DNA from: Actinobacteria bacterium UBA4719
GTDB taxonomy: Bacteria; Actinomycetota; Actinomycetes; Actinomycetales; Dermatophilaceae
DNA: 12,019 bases
Direction of reading: 5' to 3'
Assembly (NCBI GenBank): GCA_002404345.1
Contig: DHJN01000204.1
Location: 1 to 12,019 of the forward strand
Shown here: positions 1 through 6,128 of the stretch, in pieces
How the letters are laid out: the number at the start of each line of letters is the position of its first letter
Position numbering within the stretch: position 1 is the first letter of the stretch
Position numbers and translations under genes: made by a program
The notes under the pieces: model-generated
The model's database searches: none
Told to the model about the DNA's origin: nothing
The model's input: only the letters and a program-made list of their open reading frames with translations

Positions 1-215
1 GTTTGGTACTCGACCGGCATTGACGCGAGGGGTGGTCGACGCGCGGCAGCGCGTAGATCGGGACCCGATTTCGCGGAGTAGCCAACCTCCAGCCGCGTCA
101 CTGTGCTGATGCGGACCAGTCCCCGCTCGATCCGGTCGGCCCACACGCCAGCGTCGGGAGAGTTGGCCAGGCGTACAAGGGCGGAGGTGTCGATGAGCCA
201 GCTGGTCACTCTCAC
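1..215 (-). CDS. vapC: VapC-family PIN-domain toxin, 3' end outside the window
   Basis: Likely an endoribonuclease toxin of the VapC type, neutralised by the VapB encoded just before it. The frame opens with GTG at 215, which overlaps the vapB stop by 4 nt (GTGA), or with a second GTG at 209. It runs without a stop to the window edge, giving about 70 residues. The N-terminus reads [19 protein letters not shown]; the Asp of LIDTSALV is the first acidic metal ligand of PIN domains, and the Glu of TRLEVGYS fits the conserved second acidic position. The last acidic residues of the fold lie beyond the window. Overlapping starts imply translational coupling to the antitoxin. Family assignment is firm from motif and context; the RNA target cannot be told. 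Confidence 0.85.
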   Translation of the reverse strand, partial: MRVTSWLIDTSALVRLANSPDAGVWADRIERGLVRISTVTRLEVGYSAKSGPDLRAAARRPPLASMPVEYQ

Positions 216-427
216 GCACCCTTCATGATCTCAGCGTCTGCGAGGTCGGCGAAGGTTTCGGCAAAAACGGCGAGGTGCTCCACCGTCACCGGCTGCGGAC
301 CGCTCACGGCTTCCTGTGCCAGCCGTCGGCGCAAGTACTCGCTGCGAGAGAGTCCCAGGCGAGAGGCACGGGAGTCCAGCGCGGCAATCACATCTTCGGG
401 TACGTCCCGGACGAGGACATCGGTCAT
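212..427 (-). CDS. vapB: VapB-type antitoxin (ribbon-helix-helix)
   Basis: A 71-residue antitoxin predicted to bind the VapC encoded directly downstream and to repress the vapBC promoter. The first 45 residues have the ribbon-helix-helix pattern: a short strand ([11 protein letters not shown]), then two helices including [15 protein letters not shown]. The C-terminal tail, rich in Ala, Glu and Asp, would wrap the toxin. The ATG at 427 has a strong ribosome binding site (GGAGGT) about 9 nt upstream. The stop overlaps the toxin start by 4 nt. The pair lies immediately left of the tRNA fragment, so it probably belongs to the flank of the integrated element and not to its cargo. Confidence 0.85.
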   Translation of the reverse strand: MTDVLVRDVPEDVIAALDSRASRLGLSRSEYLRRRLAQEAVSGPQPVTVEHLAVFAETFADLADAEIMKGA

Positions 428-500
428 GTCGCCACACCTCCAAATAGATAGCCCATGATAGCGCCCCTACTGGGAGGGGGCGCCGACAAGAGCATGCAGG

Positions 501-542
501 TGGGCCCCGTCGGGCTCGAACCGACGACCTACGGATTAAAAG
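501..542 (-). other. 3' half of a tRNA-Lys(UUU) gene, probable att remnant
   Basis: Read on the minus strand from 542, the sequence gives an anticodon loop (CTTTTAA, anticodon TTT), the 3' anticodon-stem strand TCCGT, a variable loop, a perfect T-arm (GTCGG/CCGAC around TTCGAGC), the 3' acceptor strand GGGGCCC and discriminator A. The 5' half is absent: upstream bases ATGAC cannot pair with TCCGT, and no GGGCCCC acceptor strand is present. Similarity stops in the anticodon loop, a usual crossover point for tyrosine integrases using tRNA genes. I read it as an attachment-site copy at the end of an integrated element. In this orientation the element should lie to the right. It is not a functional tRNA. 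Confidence 0.8.
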
Positions 543-580
543 GTCATTGTCTGGGTCGTTGGTGGTCGTTGATGGTCGTG
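542..580 (+). repeat. Phased GGTCGTT direct repeats beside the tRNA fragment
   Basis: GGTCATT at 542-548 is followed by GGTCGTT at 554-560, GGTCGTT at 564-570 and GGTCGTG at 574-580. The last three have an exact 10-bp period, about one helical turn. Their position directly inside the tRNA fragment suggests integrase or excisionase arm-type sites; this is inference. Confidence 0.5.
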
Positions 581-650
581 TAAAGCGTTGGTATTGCTCA
601 CGTTGCGTCGTTGAGGGTAACGGTGGCTGAGTGCCGTCAACGGTCTTTTT

Positions 651-670
651 GTGTACTGGTCGTGTACTGG
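651..670 (+). repeat. Tandem GTGTACTGG pair, 11-bp period
   Basis: GTGTACTGG occurs at 651-659 and 662-670, separated by TC. The 11-bp spacing places both copies on one face of the helix, as expected for cooperative protein sites. The binding protein is unknown; an integrase arm site or repressor site is possible. Confidence 0.45.
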
Positions 671-819
671 ACCCAACCAGGGAGCATCACATGGCAACGG
701 ACCGCGCCCCGCTTGTCCGGCTCCACCGTTAGGCAACGCGAGCGATCACGCACACCATTCTGCGACAACAACACAGACCAGCCTCGCGCTCGTTGTGCGA
801 GATTGGTATCCAGGGTGTT

Positions 820-874
820 CCATCTTGGCACCAGCGTCTGCGCGGATTTGGTACAGCAAGGTGCGCCATCTTGG
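820..874 (+). promoter_or_regulatory. Two CCATCTTGG boxes upstream of the DUF4143 gene
   Basis: CCATCTTGG occurs at 820-828 and 866-874, 46 bp apart, each inside a longer imperfect repeat that begins GGTA and contains GGTG just before the box. Each box is itself a short inverted repeat (CCA-N3-TGG). The second ends 12 nt before the ATG at 887, so protein bound there could block promoter clearance or ribosome access. Operator function is inferred from spacing and symmetry only. No classical Shine-Dalgarno is evident before this ATG. Confidence 0.4.
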
Positions 875-886
875 TAGTCTGATCTG

Positions 887-2167
887 ATGGTTGACTTTGC
901 CGACTACCGGCCCCGACTTGTTGATAAGCACCTGGGTGACCTGTTCGCCGAGTTTCCCGCGGTGATGATCAACGGCGCACGGGCGACGGGCAAGACGACG
1001 ACGGCACGCCAGCATGTGTCCGCGGTGCTTTCGCTCGACATCCCCGGTGTAGCAGCGTCGATGCGGGCGGACCCGGATGCGGCGCTGCGACGTGCGGGGC
1101 GGCCGCTGCTTTTGGACGAGTGGCAGGAAGTCCCGGAGGTCCTCGGTGCTGTTAAACGAGCTGTGGATCGCGACTCTCGTCCGGGACAGTTCTTGCTCAC
1201 CGGCAGCGTGCGTGCCGAGCTGAGCAATGAGATGTGGGCTGGCACCGGACGAATTGTGCGGTTGTCGATGTACGGGATCACCGAACGCGAGGTGCTCGAG
1301 GTCGAACTCACAGCGCGGCCCTCGTTCCTGGCGCGCTTGGCGGACGCCGGTGACGCCAGGTCGCGAGGCGAGGACGTCGACGCCCTCTTCCCGCTGCCCG
1401 CGGAGGTCCCGGACATTGACGGGTACGTCGCCTTGGCGCTGCGGGGCGCCTTCCCTGAGTTGGCGTACCGCGACCGCACACCCCAGGGTCGCCAAACGTG
1501 GTTGTCCAGCTACCTGGACGACTTACTCACCCGCGACGCCGCCACCGAGGAACGCAAAGACCCTGTCCGGTTGCGCCGATACTTCGAAACGGTCTGTCTG
1601 CACATGGCCGGCATGCCCACGGATCTGTCGCTCTACCAGGAGGCGGGGGTGAACGCGAAGACCGCGGCCAGCTACGACCGGCTGCTGGAGAGTCTTTACG
1701 TCGTCGAGCAGGTGCCTGCTTGGTCGAACAACCGGCTCAAGTCCCTCGTACAAGCCAGAAAGCGTTACGTGGTCGACCCGGCCCTGGCCGCCGCGGCCAC
1801 CCGCATGACTCCCGACGCAGTTCTGCGCGACGTGGACATGCTGGGGCGCATCTTCGATACGTTCGGGTTAGCCCAGCTGCGACCCGAGGCAGCCCTGATG
1901 TTTCCGAAGCCTCAGATCAGGCACCTGCGCACCCGAGCCGGGCGCCAGGAGGTCGACCTTGTGATCGAACTGTCGGCGGGCCGGGTCGTGGGTCTGGAGT
2001 TCAAAGCGGGAGCTGCACCGGATGCGCGTGACGCTCGGCATCTGCGCTGGCTCGCCGACGAGATCGGGACCGACTTCGCAGCCGGCGCGGTAGTCCACAG
2101 CGGAAGCCAGGTGTACGAGCTAGCTGAGCGGGTCTGGGCTATTCCGATGTGTGCACTCTGGGGCTGA
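887..2167 (+). CDS. AAA-type ATPase with C-terminal DUF4143 domain
   Basis: A 426-residue protein with an N-terminal P-loop ATPase: Walker A GARATGKT at residues 30-37 and Walker B LLLDEWQEVP from residue 74, with Asp77 and Glu78. LLTGS around residue 104 matches the sensor-1 strand usual in this family. The C-terminal third matches DUF4143: VDLVIELSAGRVVGLEFKAG (from residue 356) has the spacing of a PD-(D/E)XK-like core (Asp357, Glu371, Lys373). Length is typical. Such proteins are widespread and often horizontally transferred; some are proposed to act in defence or toxin-antitoxin-like roles, but the molecular function is not established. The gene stands alone on the plus strand behind two possible operator boxes, beside an attachment-site remnant. 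Family confident, role unknown. Confidence 0.9.
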   Translation: MVDFADYRPRLVDKHLGDLFAEFPAVMINGARATGKTTTARQHVSAVLSLDIPGVAASMRADPDAALRRAGRPLLLDEWQEVPEVLGAVKRAVDRDSRPGQFLLTGSVRAELSNEMWAGTGRIVRLSMYGITEREVLEVELTARPSFLARLADAGDARSRGEDVDALFPLPAEVPDIDGYVALALRGAFPELAYRDRTPQGRQTWLSSYLDDLLTRDAATEERKDPVRLRRYFETVCLHMAGMPTDLSLYQEAGVNAKTAASYDRLLESLYVVEQVPAWSNNRLKSLVQARKRYVVDPALAAAATRMTPDAVLRDVDMLGRIFDTFGLAQLRPEAALMFPKPQIRHLRTRAGRQEVDLVIELSAGRVVGLEFKAGAAPDARDARHLRWLADEIGTDFAAGAVVHSGSQVYELAERVWAIPMCALWG

Positions 2168-2268
2168 ACGCGGAGAAAGTAGACCTTTCTGCGGGCGCCG
2201 GGGCTGGCGACAGCACGCCAGAAATCGGCGCACTCACCGTTACCGACACCCCGTGTTTCGGACAGTCT

Positions 2269-2381
2269 TGTGAGACACCGGCGGGGTGCCATGGCTCTGA
2301 TGGTGCCCGCACACGCGGGCCTCGAACATGGACACGCGCTGTCTCAACCGTGGGTGTCTCACCGCGAAGGAAGTGAGACAT
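2269..2381. promoter_or_regulatory. Cluster of four TGAGACA/TGTCTCA boxes
   Basis: TGTGAGACACC at 2269-2279, TGTCTCA at 2340-2346, GGTGTCTCACC at 2353-2363 and GTGAGACAT at 2373-2381 share one heptamer in both orientations. The last two form an 8-bp inverted repeat (TGTCTCAC/GTGAGACA) whose 10-nt loop contains the purine-rich GAAGGAA, a potential ribosome binding site for the ATG at 2382. The arrangement resembles a multi-site operator, or a hairpin masking a ribosome binding site. No regulator for it is visible in the window. Confidence 0.4.
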
Positions 2382-2483
2382 ATGGCGTCACCGTTGGACG
2401 CCCCATCACCGGACGCACCTCCGGACGGCCTATACGGACACCGCCCCCCGCGGCACCACCGCTGGCCTGCGGCATCACCCTAG
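2382..2483 (+). CDS. Possible 33-residue ORF behind the TGAGACA boxes
   Basis: ATG at 2382 to TAG at 2483, preceded by GAAGGAAG at a usable distance and by the TGAGACA boxes. The peptide begins MASPLDAPSPDAPPDG and continues rich in His, Arg and Pro, with no recognisable domain, signal peptide or membrane segment. It could be a leader peptide, the decayed start of a lost mobile-element gene, or a chance ORF. The only support is the ribosome binding site and the regulatory-looking upstream region, so I hold it weakly. Confidence 0.2.
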   Translation: MASPLDAPSPDAPPDGLYGHRPPRHHRWPAASP

Positions 2484-2569
2484 GCCGTTCGGCTAACGGG
2501 CAGGCACGGACGGGTGGAGGTGGTGTCTGGTAGCTCAGTGCTAAATGACTGCTCGGGACCCGCGGGTCG

Positions 2570-2789
2570 CTAGGTTGAAACTGTGAACAGCAGCACCGGA
2601 TCGAGGGAGCGGGTCATCTGCGGCCCGTGGGCCAGATAGCTGCTGTCCACATCAACCGGCGTGAGACCAGGCGATTGCCGACCCACAGGGCGTCGTAGCC
2701 AAGGTCCTCGAGTCCGCGGCAGAACGCGCTCAAGCCGGGGTGCCGTTGACGGCGGGCCCGAGAATGGGAATCACGAAACCGAGCTTCAT
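2570..2789 (-). pseudogene. 5' remnant of an LLM-class flavin/F420-dependent oxidoreductase
   Basis: From ATG 2789, with a good ribosome binding site (GAGGAGA), the frame gives MKLGFVIPILGPAVNGTPA and then a stop. Homology continues in a second frame (GLEDLGYDALWVGNRLVS) and a third (PVDVDSSYLAHGPQMTRS, ending LDPVLLFTVST before TAG at 2570). Joined, these about 70 residues match the N-terminus of luciferase-like monooxygenases, which are normally near 300 residues. Two frameshifts and loss of the remaining three quarters make it a pseudogene. It follows the F420-reductase-like gene on the same strand, separated by a hairpin. The intact enzyme would have used FMN or F420; decay of this partner suggests the cluster no longer does its original chemistry. 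Confidence 0.8.
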
Positions 2790-2868
2790 CGCGAGAGTCT
2801 CCTCGGGCAGGATCGTTCGCCAACATTGATATCCGACATCAGCGAGTCGGTGATCCATCAACCATTGT

Positions 2869-2887
2869 CAGGGCGCACGGCGCCCTG
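2869..2887 (-). terminator. Hairpin after the F420-reductase-like gene
   Basis: CAGGGCGC-ACG-GCGCCCTG is a perfect 8-bp GC-rich stem with a 3-nt loop, starting 25 nt beyond the minus-strand stop at 2912. No run of T follows, as is common for terminators in high-GC actinobacteria. It would end the SDR/F420-reductase transcript before the LLM remnant. Confidence 0.6.
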
Positions 2888-2911
2888 TTGCCGACTGCTC
2901 GCCCCCGGGGC

Positions 2912-3535
2912 TCAGCCGGTAAATTCGTTGACGCCGAGGGCGAAGTCCCAGTGGCCAACCCCGTTGCCGGCGAGGCCCACCGTGACCACGCCCACTCCTT
3001 CCAGCCAGTGCGCCATTTTCAGGCCGCCGACGTCCAGCGGGCGCAGCCCGAGGCTCTTGATGAATGCCGCCACGGCCGCCTTGGCCTGCGCATTGTCGCC
3101 AGCGATGAAGACGTTGGGCCGGCCCTTCTCCAGGACATTACGGAAGATGGTGTTGAATGCCTTCACCACGCTGGCGCTGGCCGGGGCCACCTTGGCGACT
3201 TCCTGCGCGATCGAGGTCTCCTCGCTGTGGGCCGGTCCGTCGAACGTGGCGTTGAAGGGGTTGCTGATGTCGACGATGACCTTGCCCGCGAGGGCGTCTC
3301 CGTACTTGACGACGACCGGAACGACACCGTCGTACAACAGGGCCGTGATGACGATGTCCCCGGCCGGGACGGCGCCCCACTTTCCCGCCGTCGCGCCGCC
3401 GCCGAGAGCCTTGGCCAGGTCATGGGCCTTGGACTGATCGCGGCCCATGACCTCGACGGTGTTGCCGCCCGTTACCGCCAGCGTGCCGATGGTACGGGCC
3501 ATGTTCCCCGTACCGATGATGGTGATGTTGCCCAT
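2912..3535 (-). CDS. NADP/F420-dependent oxidoreductase-like protein (F420 reductase family)
   Basis: A 207-residue Rossmann-fold protein of the family containing F420H2:NADP oxidoreductase (COG2085 type). These enzymes move hydride between NADPH and coenzyme F420. The dinucleotide loop IIGTGNMARTIG lies at residues 6-17; GRDQSKAHDL at 31-40 ends the second strand, where Arg32 and Lys36 could hold the NADP 2'-phosphate. ISNPFNATFDGP and SVVKAFNTIFRN match conserved blocks of the family. Length is usual. The ATG at 3535 is preceded by GGAAGAGAG. The gene lies 72 nt after the SDR gene on the same strand, so they probably form an operon repressed by the divergent TetR. The neighbouring LLM remnant supports F420 chemistry, but F420 binding is inferred; many relatives are annotated only as NAD(P)-binding. 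Confidence 0.85.
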   Translation of the reverse strand: MGNITIIGTGNMARTIGTLAVTGGNTVEVMGRDQSKAHDLAKALGGGATAGKWGAVPAGDIVITALLYDGVVPVVVKYGDALAGKVIVDISNPFNATFDGPAHSEETSIAQEVAKVAPASASVVKAFNTIFRNVLEKGRPNVFIAGDNAQAKAAVAAFIKSLGLRPLDVGGLKMAHWLEGVGVVTVGLAGNGVGHWDFALGVNEFTG

Positions 3536-3607
3536 GAGGTGTGCTCTCTTCCTGTTCTCGAGGTTTGCTTTGTTGCGGGGGGGTACCCGCGGTATTTCGG
3601 TGTGTGG

Positions 3608-4342
3608 TCAGATGGCGGTGGTGCCGCCGTCGGTGACCAGTTCCAGGCCGTTGACGTAGCTGGAGTCGTCGGAGGCGAGGAACAGGGCGACGGTGGCGAT
3701 TTCTTCGGGGCGGCCCATCTTTCCGCGGGGGATGAGGGACTCGAATGCGTCCTTGGTTGCCTCGTCGAACAGTTCTTCCTGTTTGGCGGTGGCGACCTGG
3801 CCGGGGGTCAGGACGTTGACCCGGATCTTGCGGTCGCGCAGTTCGTTGAGCCAGACGCGGGCCCAGGCCTGCTGGACGGCTTTGCTTCCGGCGTAGAGGC
3901 TCCAGCCGGGGAAGGCGCCGAGGGAGGCGTTGGATCCGGTCATGAAGATCGAGCCGTTGTCGTTGATCAGCGGCAGTGCCTTCTGCACGGTGAACACGGT
4001 GCCGCGCGCGTTGAGCCAGAAGGCGCGGTGGAACTGTTCCTCGGTGATCTCGCCGAGGACGGCGGGTTCGCCCATCCCGGCGCTGGCCCACAGCACGTCG
4101 ATCGAGCCCTTTTCCCGCTTGACGGTGTCGTATAAGCGGTCCAGGTCGTCCAGTTCGGCCGCGTCACCTTGGACGGCGGTGACGTTGCGGCCGATCAGCT
4201 TGACGGCGTCGTCCAGTGCTTCCTGCCGCCGGGCCTGGATGAAGACGTGCGCTCCTTCCTCGACGAAGAGTTTGGCGCCGGCCAGTGCCATGCCGGTGGA
4301 TCCGCCGGTGATCACCGCTACTTTGCCATCGAGCTTTCCCAC
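3608..4342 (-). CDS. Short-chain dehydrogenase/reductase (SDR)
   Basis: A classical SDR of 244 residues from GTG 4342, chosen because AAAGGGAG lies 5 nt upstream and the conserved KLDGKVAVITGG block starts at once; upstream ATG and GTG codons give an unrelated extension. The cofactor loop TGGSTGMA (residues 12-19) is a variant of TGxxxGxG with Ala at the last Gly. ARR at 37-39 suggests NADP preference. ASAG at 86-89 replaces NNAG; Asn111, Ser137, Tyr150 and Lys154 (YAGSK) complete the catalytic tetrad. A C-terminal PEEIATVALFLASDDSSYVNG block is typical. It is the first gene of the minus-strand operon, reading away from a divergent tetR gene. It should oxidise or reduce a small alcohol/carbonyl substrate, which cannot be named from sequence. 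Confidence 0.92.
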   Translation of the reverse strand: MGKLDGKVAVITGGSTGMALAGAKLFVEEGAHVFIQARRQEALDDAVKLIGRNVTAVQGDAAELDDLDRLYDTVKREKGSIDVLWASAGMGEPAVLGEITEEQFHRAFWLNARGTVFTVQKALPLINDNGSIFMTGSNASLGAFPGWSLYAGSKAVQQAWARVWLNELRDRKIRVNVLTPGQVATAKQEELFDEATKDAFESLIPRGKMGRPEEIATVALFLASDDSSYVNGLELVTDGGTTAI

Positions 4343-4410
4343 GATCACTCCCTTTGCATTGATGGGTATCCGAAACAGTTCGGTTCTTATGTACACCAGA
4401 CTGTGTATTT

Positions 4411-4439
4411 AACGTACCCGATGGCTGGTCGGAGCGCAA
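4411..4439 (-). promoter_or_regulatory. Putative promoter of the SDR operon
   Basis: On the minus strand TTGCGC (4439-4434) and TACGTT (4416-4411) are separated by 17 bp, a reasonable sigma-70-type pair. It would start transcription near 4404, leaving a leader of about 60 nt before GTG 4342. The -35 hexamer lies at the edge of the first 32-bp operator repeat, which fits repression by the divergent TetR. An inverted repeat TACAC-N6-GTGTA sits at 4392-4407, around the predicted start. Confidence 0.5.
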
Positions 4440-4519
4440 GCTACATACACCGGTCGGTACCGACCGCCTGTGGGAACCAACCCTGAACGCAAGCTATGTA
4501 GACCGGTCTGTACCGAACG
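4435..4519. promoter_or_regulatory. Two 32-bp repeats with palindromic TetR operators
   Basis: Copies at 4435-4466 and 4488-4519 start CGCAAGCTA, then share ACCGGTC-N-GTACCGA-N-CG; they differ at only five or so positions and are 53 bp apart. The first contains a perfect 16-bp palindrome, CGGTCGGTACCGACCG (4451-4466). The second is framed by 7-bp arms TAGACCG/CGGTCTA (4499-4524) and overlaps the tetR promoter. Placed between divergent tetR and SDR genes, this is the expected layout for TetR autorepression and repression of the SDR operon. Binding is inferred. Confidence 0.75.
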
Positions 4520-4528
4520 GTCTATACT
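4499..4528 (+). promoter_or_regulatory. Putative leaderless promoter of the tetR gene
   Basis: TATACT at 4523-4528 is a near-consensus -10 box, with TAGACC at 4499-4504 as a weaker -35 (18-bp spacer). Initiation 7 nt after the -10 box would fall on the A of the ATG at 4535. The only G-run upstream (4529-4533) is 1 nt from the ATG, too close to act as a Shine-Dalgarno. The transcript is therefore probably leaderless. The operator arms flank both boxes. Confidence 0.6.
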
Positions 4529-4534
4529 GGGGGC

Positions 4535-5176
4535 ATGACGGAGTTGGAGAGGGGCCCCCTGGGCCGGCGCCGCGGCAGGGGCGCACGCGAGCGCATCCTC
4601 AGCGCGTCACAGCAGCTGTTCCGCGATCAGGGCATCAACCGCACCGGCATGGACCAACTCTGCGCCGTGGCCCAGGTGTCCAAGCGCACGGCCTACCAGC
4701 ACTTCACCAGCAAGGACGAACTCGTCGCCGAATACCTGCGCCGATTCGATCCCGACGTCATGCCCGGAGTGTTCGACCGCACCGACCTCACACCCCGCGA
4801 ACGACTCCTCGCCGCTTTCGAGATACCCGCGTCCACGCCCCTGTGCCCCTACATCGCGGCGGCCGTCGAGCTCCACGACCCCCAACACCCCGCATCCCAG
4901 TACGCACGCGACTACAAGACCGCCATCGCCGCGCGGCTCACGGAAACCGCCCGCGAAGCCGGCGCCACCAACCCCGAACAACTCGGCGAACAACTGGCGC
5001 TGCTCATCGACGGCGCCTCGGTCCGCACCCGAGTCCTCAACAGGGAATCCTTCCCCACCGCCGCGGCCATCGCCGCCGTCCTCATCGACAACGCCATCCC
5101 CGCGTCATCTCCTCGGCAGCCCAGCGATGACCGCGGAACTACCGGGTCTGCTCCCGTTCCGGTGGGAGGCCAATGA
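4535..5176 (+). CDS. TetR/AcrR-family repressor
   Basis: A 213-residue one-component repressor. The N-terminal DNA-binding domain spans about residues 14-63: ARERILSASQQLFRDQG forms helix 1, and GMDQLCAVAQVSKRTAYQHF (38-57) is the helix-turn-helix with the family-typical TxYxHF end. The rest is an all-helical ligand/dimer domain with Pro/Cys-rich CPYIAAAVELHDPQHP near residues 103-118, matching the TetR C-terminal type found with divergent oxidoreductases. The ligand is unknown. The gene is divergent from the SDR operon and shares with it two palindromic operator repeats. It probably represses both directions and is released by a small molecule handled by the oxidoreductases. The tail after about residue 195 is disordered and may be a lineage-specific extension. 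Confidence 0.92.
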   Translation: MTELERGPLGRRRGRGARERILSASQQLFRDQGINRTGMDQLCAVAQVSKRTAYQHFTSKDELVAEYLRRFDPDVMPGVFDRTDLTPRERLLAAFEIPASTPLCPYIAAAVELHDPQHPASQYARDYKTAIAARLTETAREAGATNPEQLGEQLALLIDGASVRTRVLNRESFPTAAAIAAVLIDNAIPASSPRQPSDDRGTTGSAPVPVGGQ

Positions 5177-5462
5177 CGGCCCAATCACGCCTCGTCGGCC
5201 GGAAGACGGCGTCGAGTTCGGCGCGGTCGGAGCGGTAGCTGCCGGGACTCGGGCTGGAGAGCGGGTCGCGAGATCTGGCCGCGGCCATCCGTACGTATCG
5301 GCGCACTGGAACACCCAGAGCTATTTTGCCAAGCGCCGTCTCGGTAGCCGATCGTCAACCGGGGGTGAGCGGCTCCCCTCGGCCGCCGACCTCCGATCTG
5401 CGCATAGATGACGACTTAGTGCCCTGCCGCGTGCTCCATGCAGGATTCGTGTTCCGACCACA

Positions 5463-6005
5463 TTGCACCGTCATTGGCGACATGCTGGTTGGCATGGTGC
5501 AGCCGCGGGGGTCCAGGAAGGCGGGGAGGGCGCAGCGAGGAAGTACGGGGAGTTGACCCAGGCTTGGCTTCGACGAAACCGGGGCCGCTTCCTCATCCTG
5601 GCTGCCGTCCTTGCTCCCTTGGTCATCGGCGCCAACCTGGCCGCCGCCCGATGGAGCAGCTTGCGCTGGAGTGCTGGCCTTGTGACCGGCATGGTCGTTG
5701 CGATGTTCGTGATTGCCCGCATGTCGCCACCGCCGTGGATCGAGAACTGGCAAGACGGGGCAATCGGGGAGCAGTGGACCGGCAGGGCTCTCCGCGAACT
5801 GGAATCCCAGGGCTGGCGCATCTTCCATGACCTAACCGCGTCCCATGGACACATGGACCACGTAGTCGTCGGTCCCGGGGGAGTATTCCTGCTGGACTCC
5901 AAGCGATGGAGAGGATCGATCACCGTCGATGGCGACTCACCAGCAGGGCGTCGAATTGAGGGCCCCGACTTGCACTGGCAGCTCACCAGTCCGGCCCACG
6001 TCAAA
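5463..6005 (+). pseudogene. 5' part of NERD-domain membrane protein gene, interrupted by IS21 element
   Basis: This frame encodes the N-terminal 181 residues of a nuclease-related-domain (NERD) protein. Two hydrophobic segments (FLILAAVLAPLVIGANLAAA and, after a short loop, WSAGLVTGMVVAMFVIA) precede the NERD core: GAIGEQWTGRAL, then HMDHVVVGPGGVFLLDSKRW. The DGAIGE Glu, HMDH Asp and DSK Lys suit a PD-(D/E)XK-like site. At 6005 the gene meets the IS21 element; the frame runs 14 codons into it and stops at 6047. Codons resume at 9392 in frame, giving about 270 residues in total. The start is uncertain: no ATG fits, TTG 5463 lacks a ribosome binding site, and the frame is open back to 5412. The protein probably faces nucleic acid from the membrane; the biological role of NERD proteins is poorly defined. 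Confidence 0.85.
6001..6005. repeat. Target site duplication, left copy (TCAAA)
   Basis: TCAAA at 6001-6005 directly precedes the IS terminal TGT and is repeated exactly at 9387-9391 after the terminal ACA. A 5-bp duplication is within the range reported for IS21-family elements. Confidence 0.9.
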
Positions 6006-6056
6006 TGTGGACGATCACGTAATTCCCCAGGGGTGACGATCACGTAATTCCCCAGG
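6006..6056. repeat. IS left terminal repeats L1 and L2
   Basis: After the tip TGTGG, the 21-bp unit ACGATCACGTAATTCCCCAG plus G occurs at 6011-6031 and again at 6036-6056, a 25-bp period. These are the likely transposase-binding sites at the end distal to istA. Confidence 0.88.
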
Positions 6057-6128
6057 TGCGGTCCGTGTTCTGTTTCTACTCCGGAGTCGGGGTGGTTGTC
6101 GAGCCCACCTGTGGCTGGCTTCGTTGAC

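Larger units (their letters stand above)
543..886. other. 344-bp stretch without a gene, att-proximal
   Basis: No frame here has convincing codon use, a ribosome binding site or recognisable protein similarity. The stretch holds the phased GGTCGTT repeats, a tandem GTGTACTGG pair and, near its right end, two copies of CCATCTTGG before the ATPase gene. No integrase gene is present, although one often sits next to such an attachment site; it may be at the other end of the element or lost. Confidence 0.6.
2168..2569. other. Mostly non-coding stretch between ATPase gene and LLM remnant
   Basis: About 400 bp with no convincing full-size gene on either strand. It contains four TGAGACA-type boxes and one possible 33-residue ORF behind a good ribosome binding site. 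Read as protein, the rest is low-complexity Pro/Arg/His-rich and looks like out-of-frame GC-rich DNA. Confidence 0.55.

Noticed and set aside
746..1495. Minus-strand open frame opposite the DUF4143 gene
   Set aside because: Arg/His/Gln-rich shadow without motif or ribosome binding site; the plus-strand ATPase is unambiguous.
2525..2590. tRNA-like sequence (GGTAGCTCAGT resembling a D-arm, with a T-arm-like GGTTGAAA)
   Set aside because: No acceptor pairing, no proper anticodon arm and no TTC in the T-loop; it overlaps the end of the LLM remnant.
2888..4135. Long plus-strand open frame of about 415 codons
   Set aside because: It is antisense to the SDR and F420-reductase-like genes, whose domains and ribosome binding sites are clear; the plus-strand product is a Gly/Asp/Val-rich shadow with no domain.
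5177..5462. Possible small gene between tetR and the NERD gene
   Set aside because: Open frames here lack ribosome binding sites and give Arg/Ser/Gly-rich products; I see only non-coding sequence and the uncertain NERD start region.
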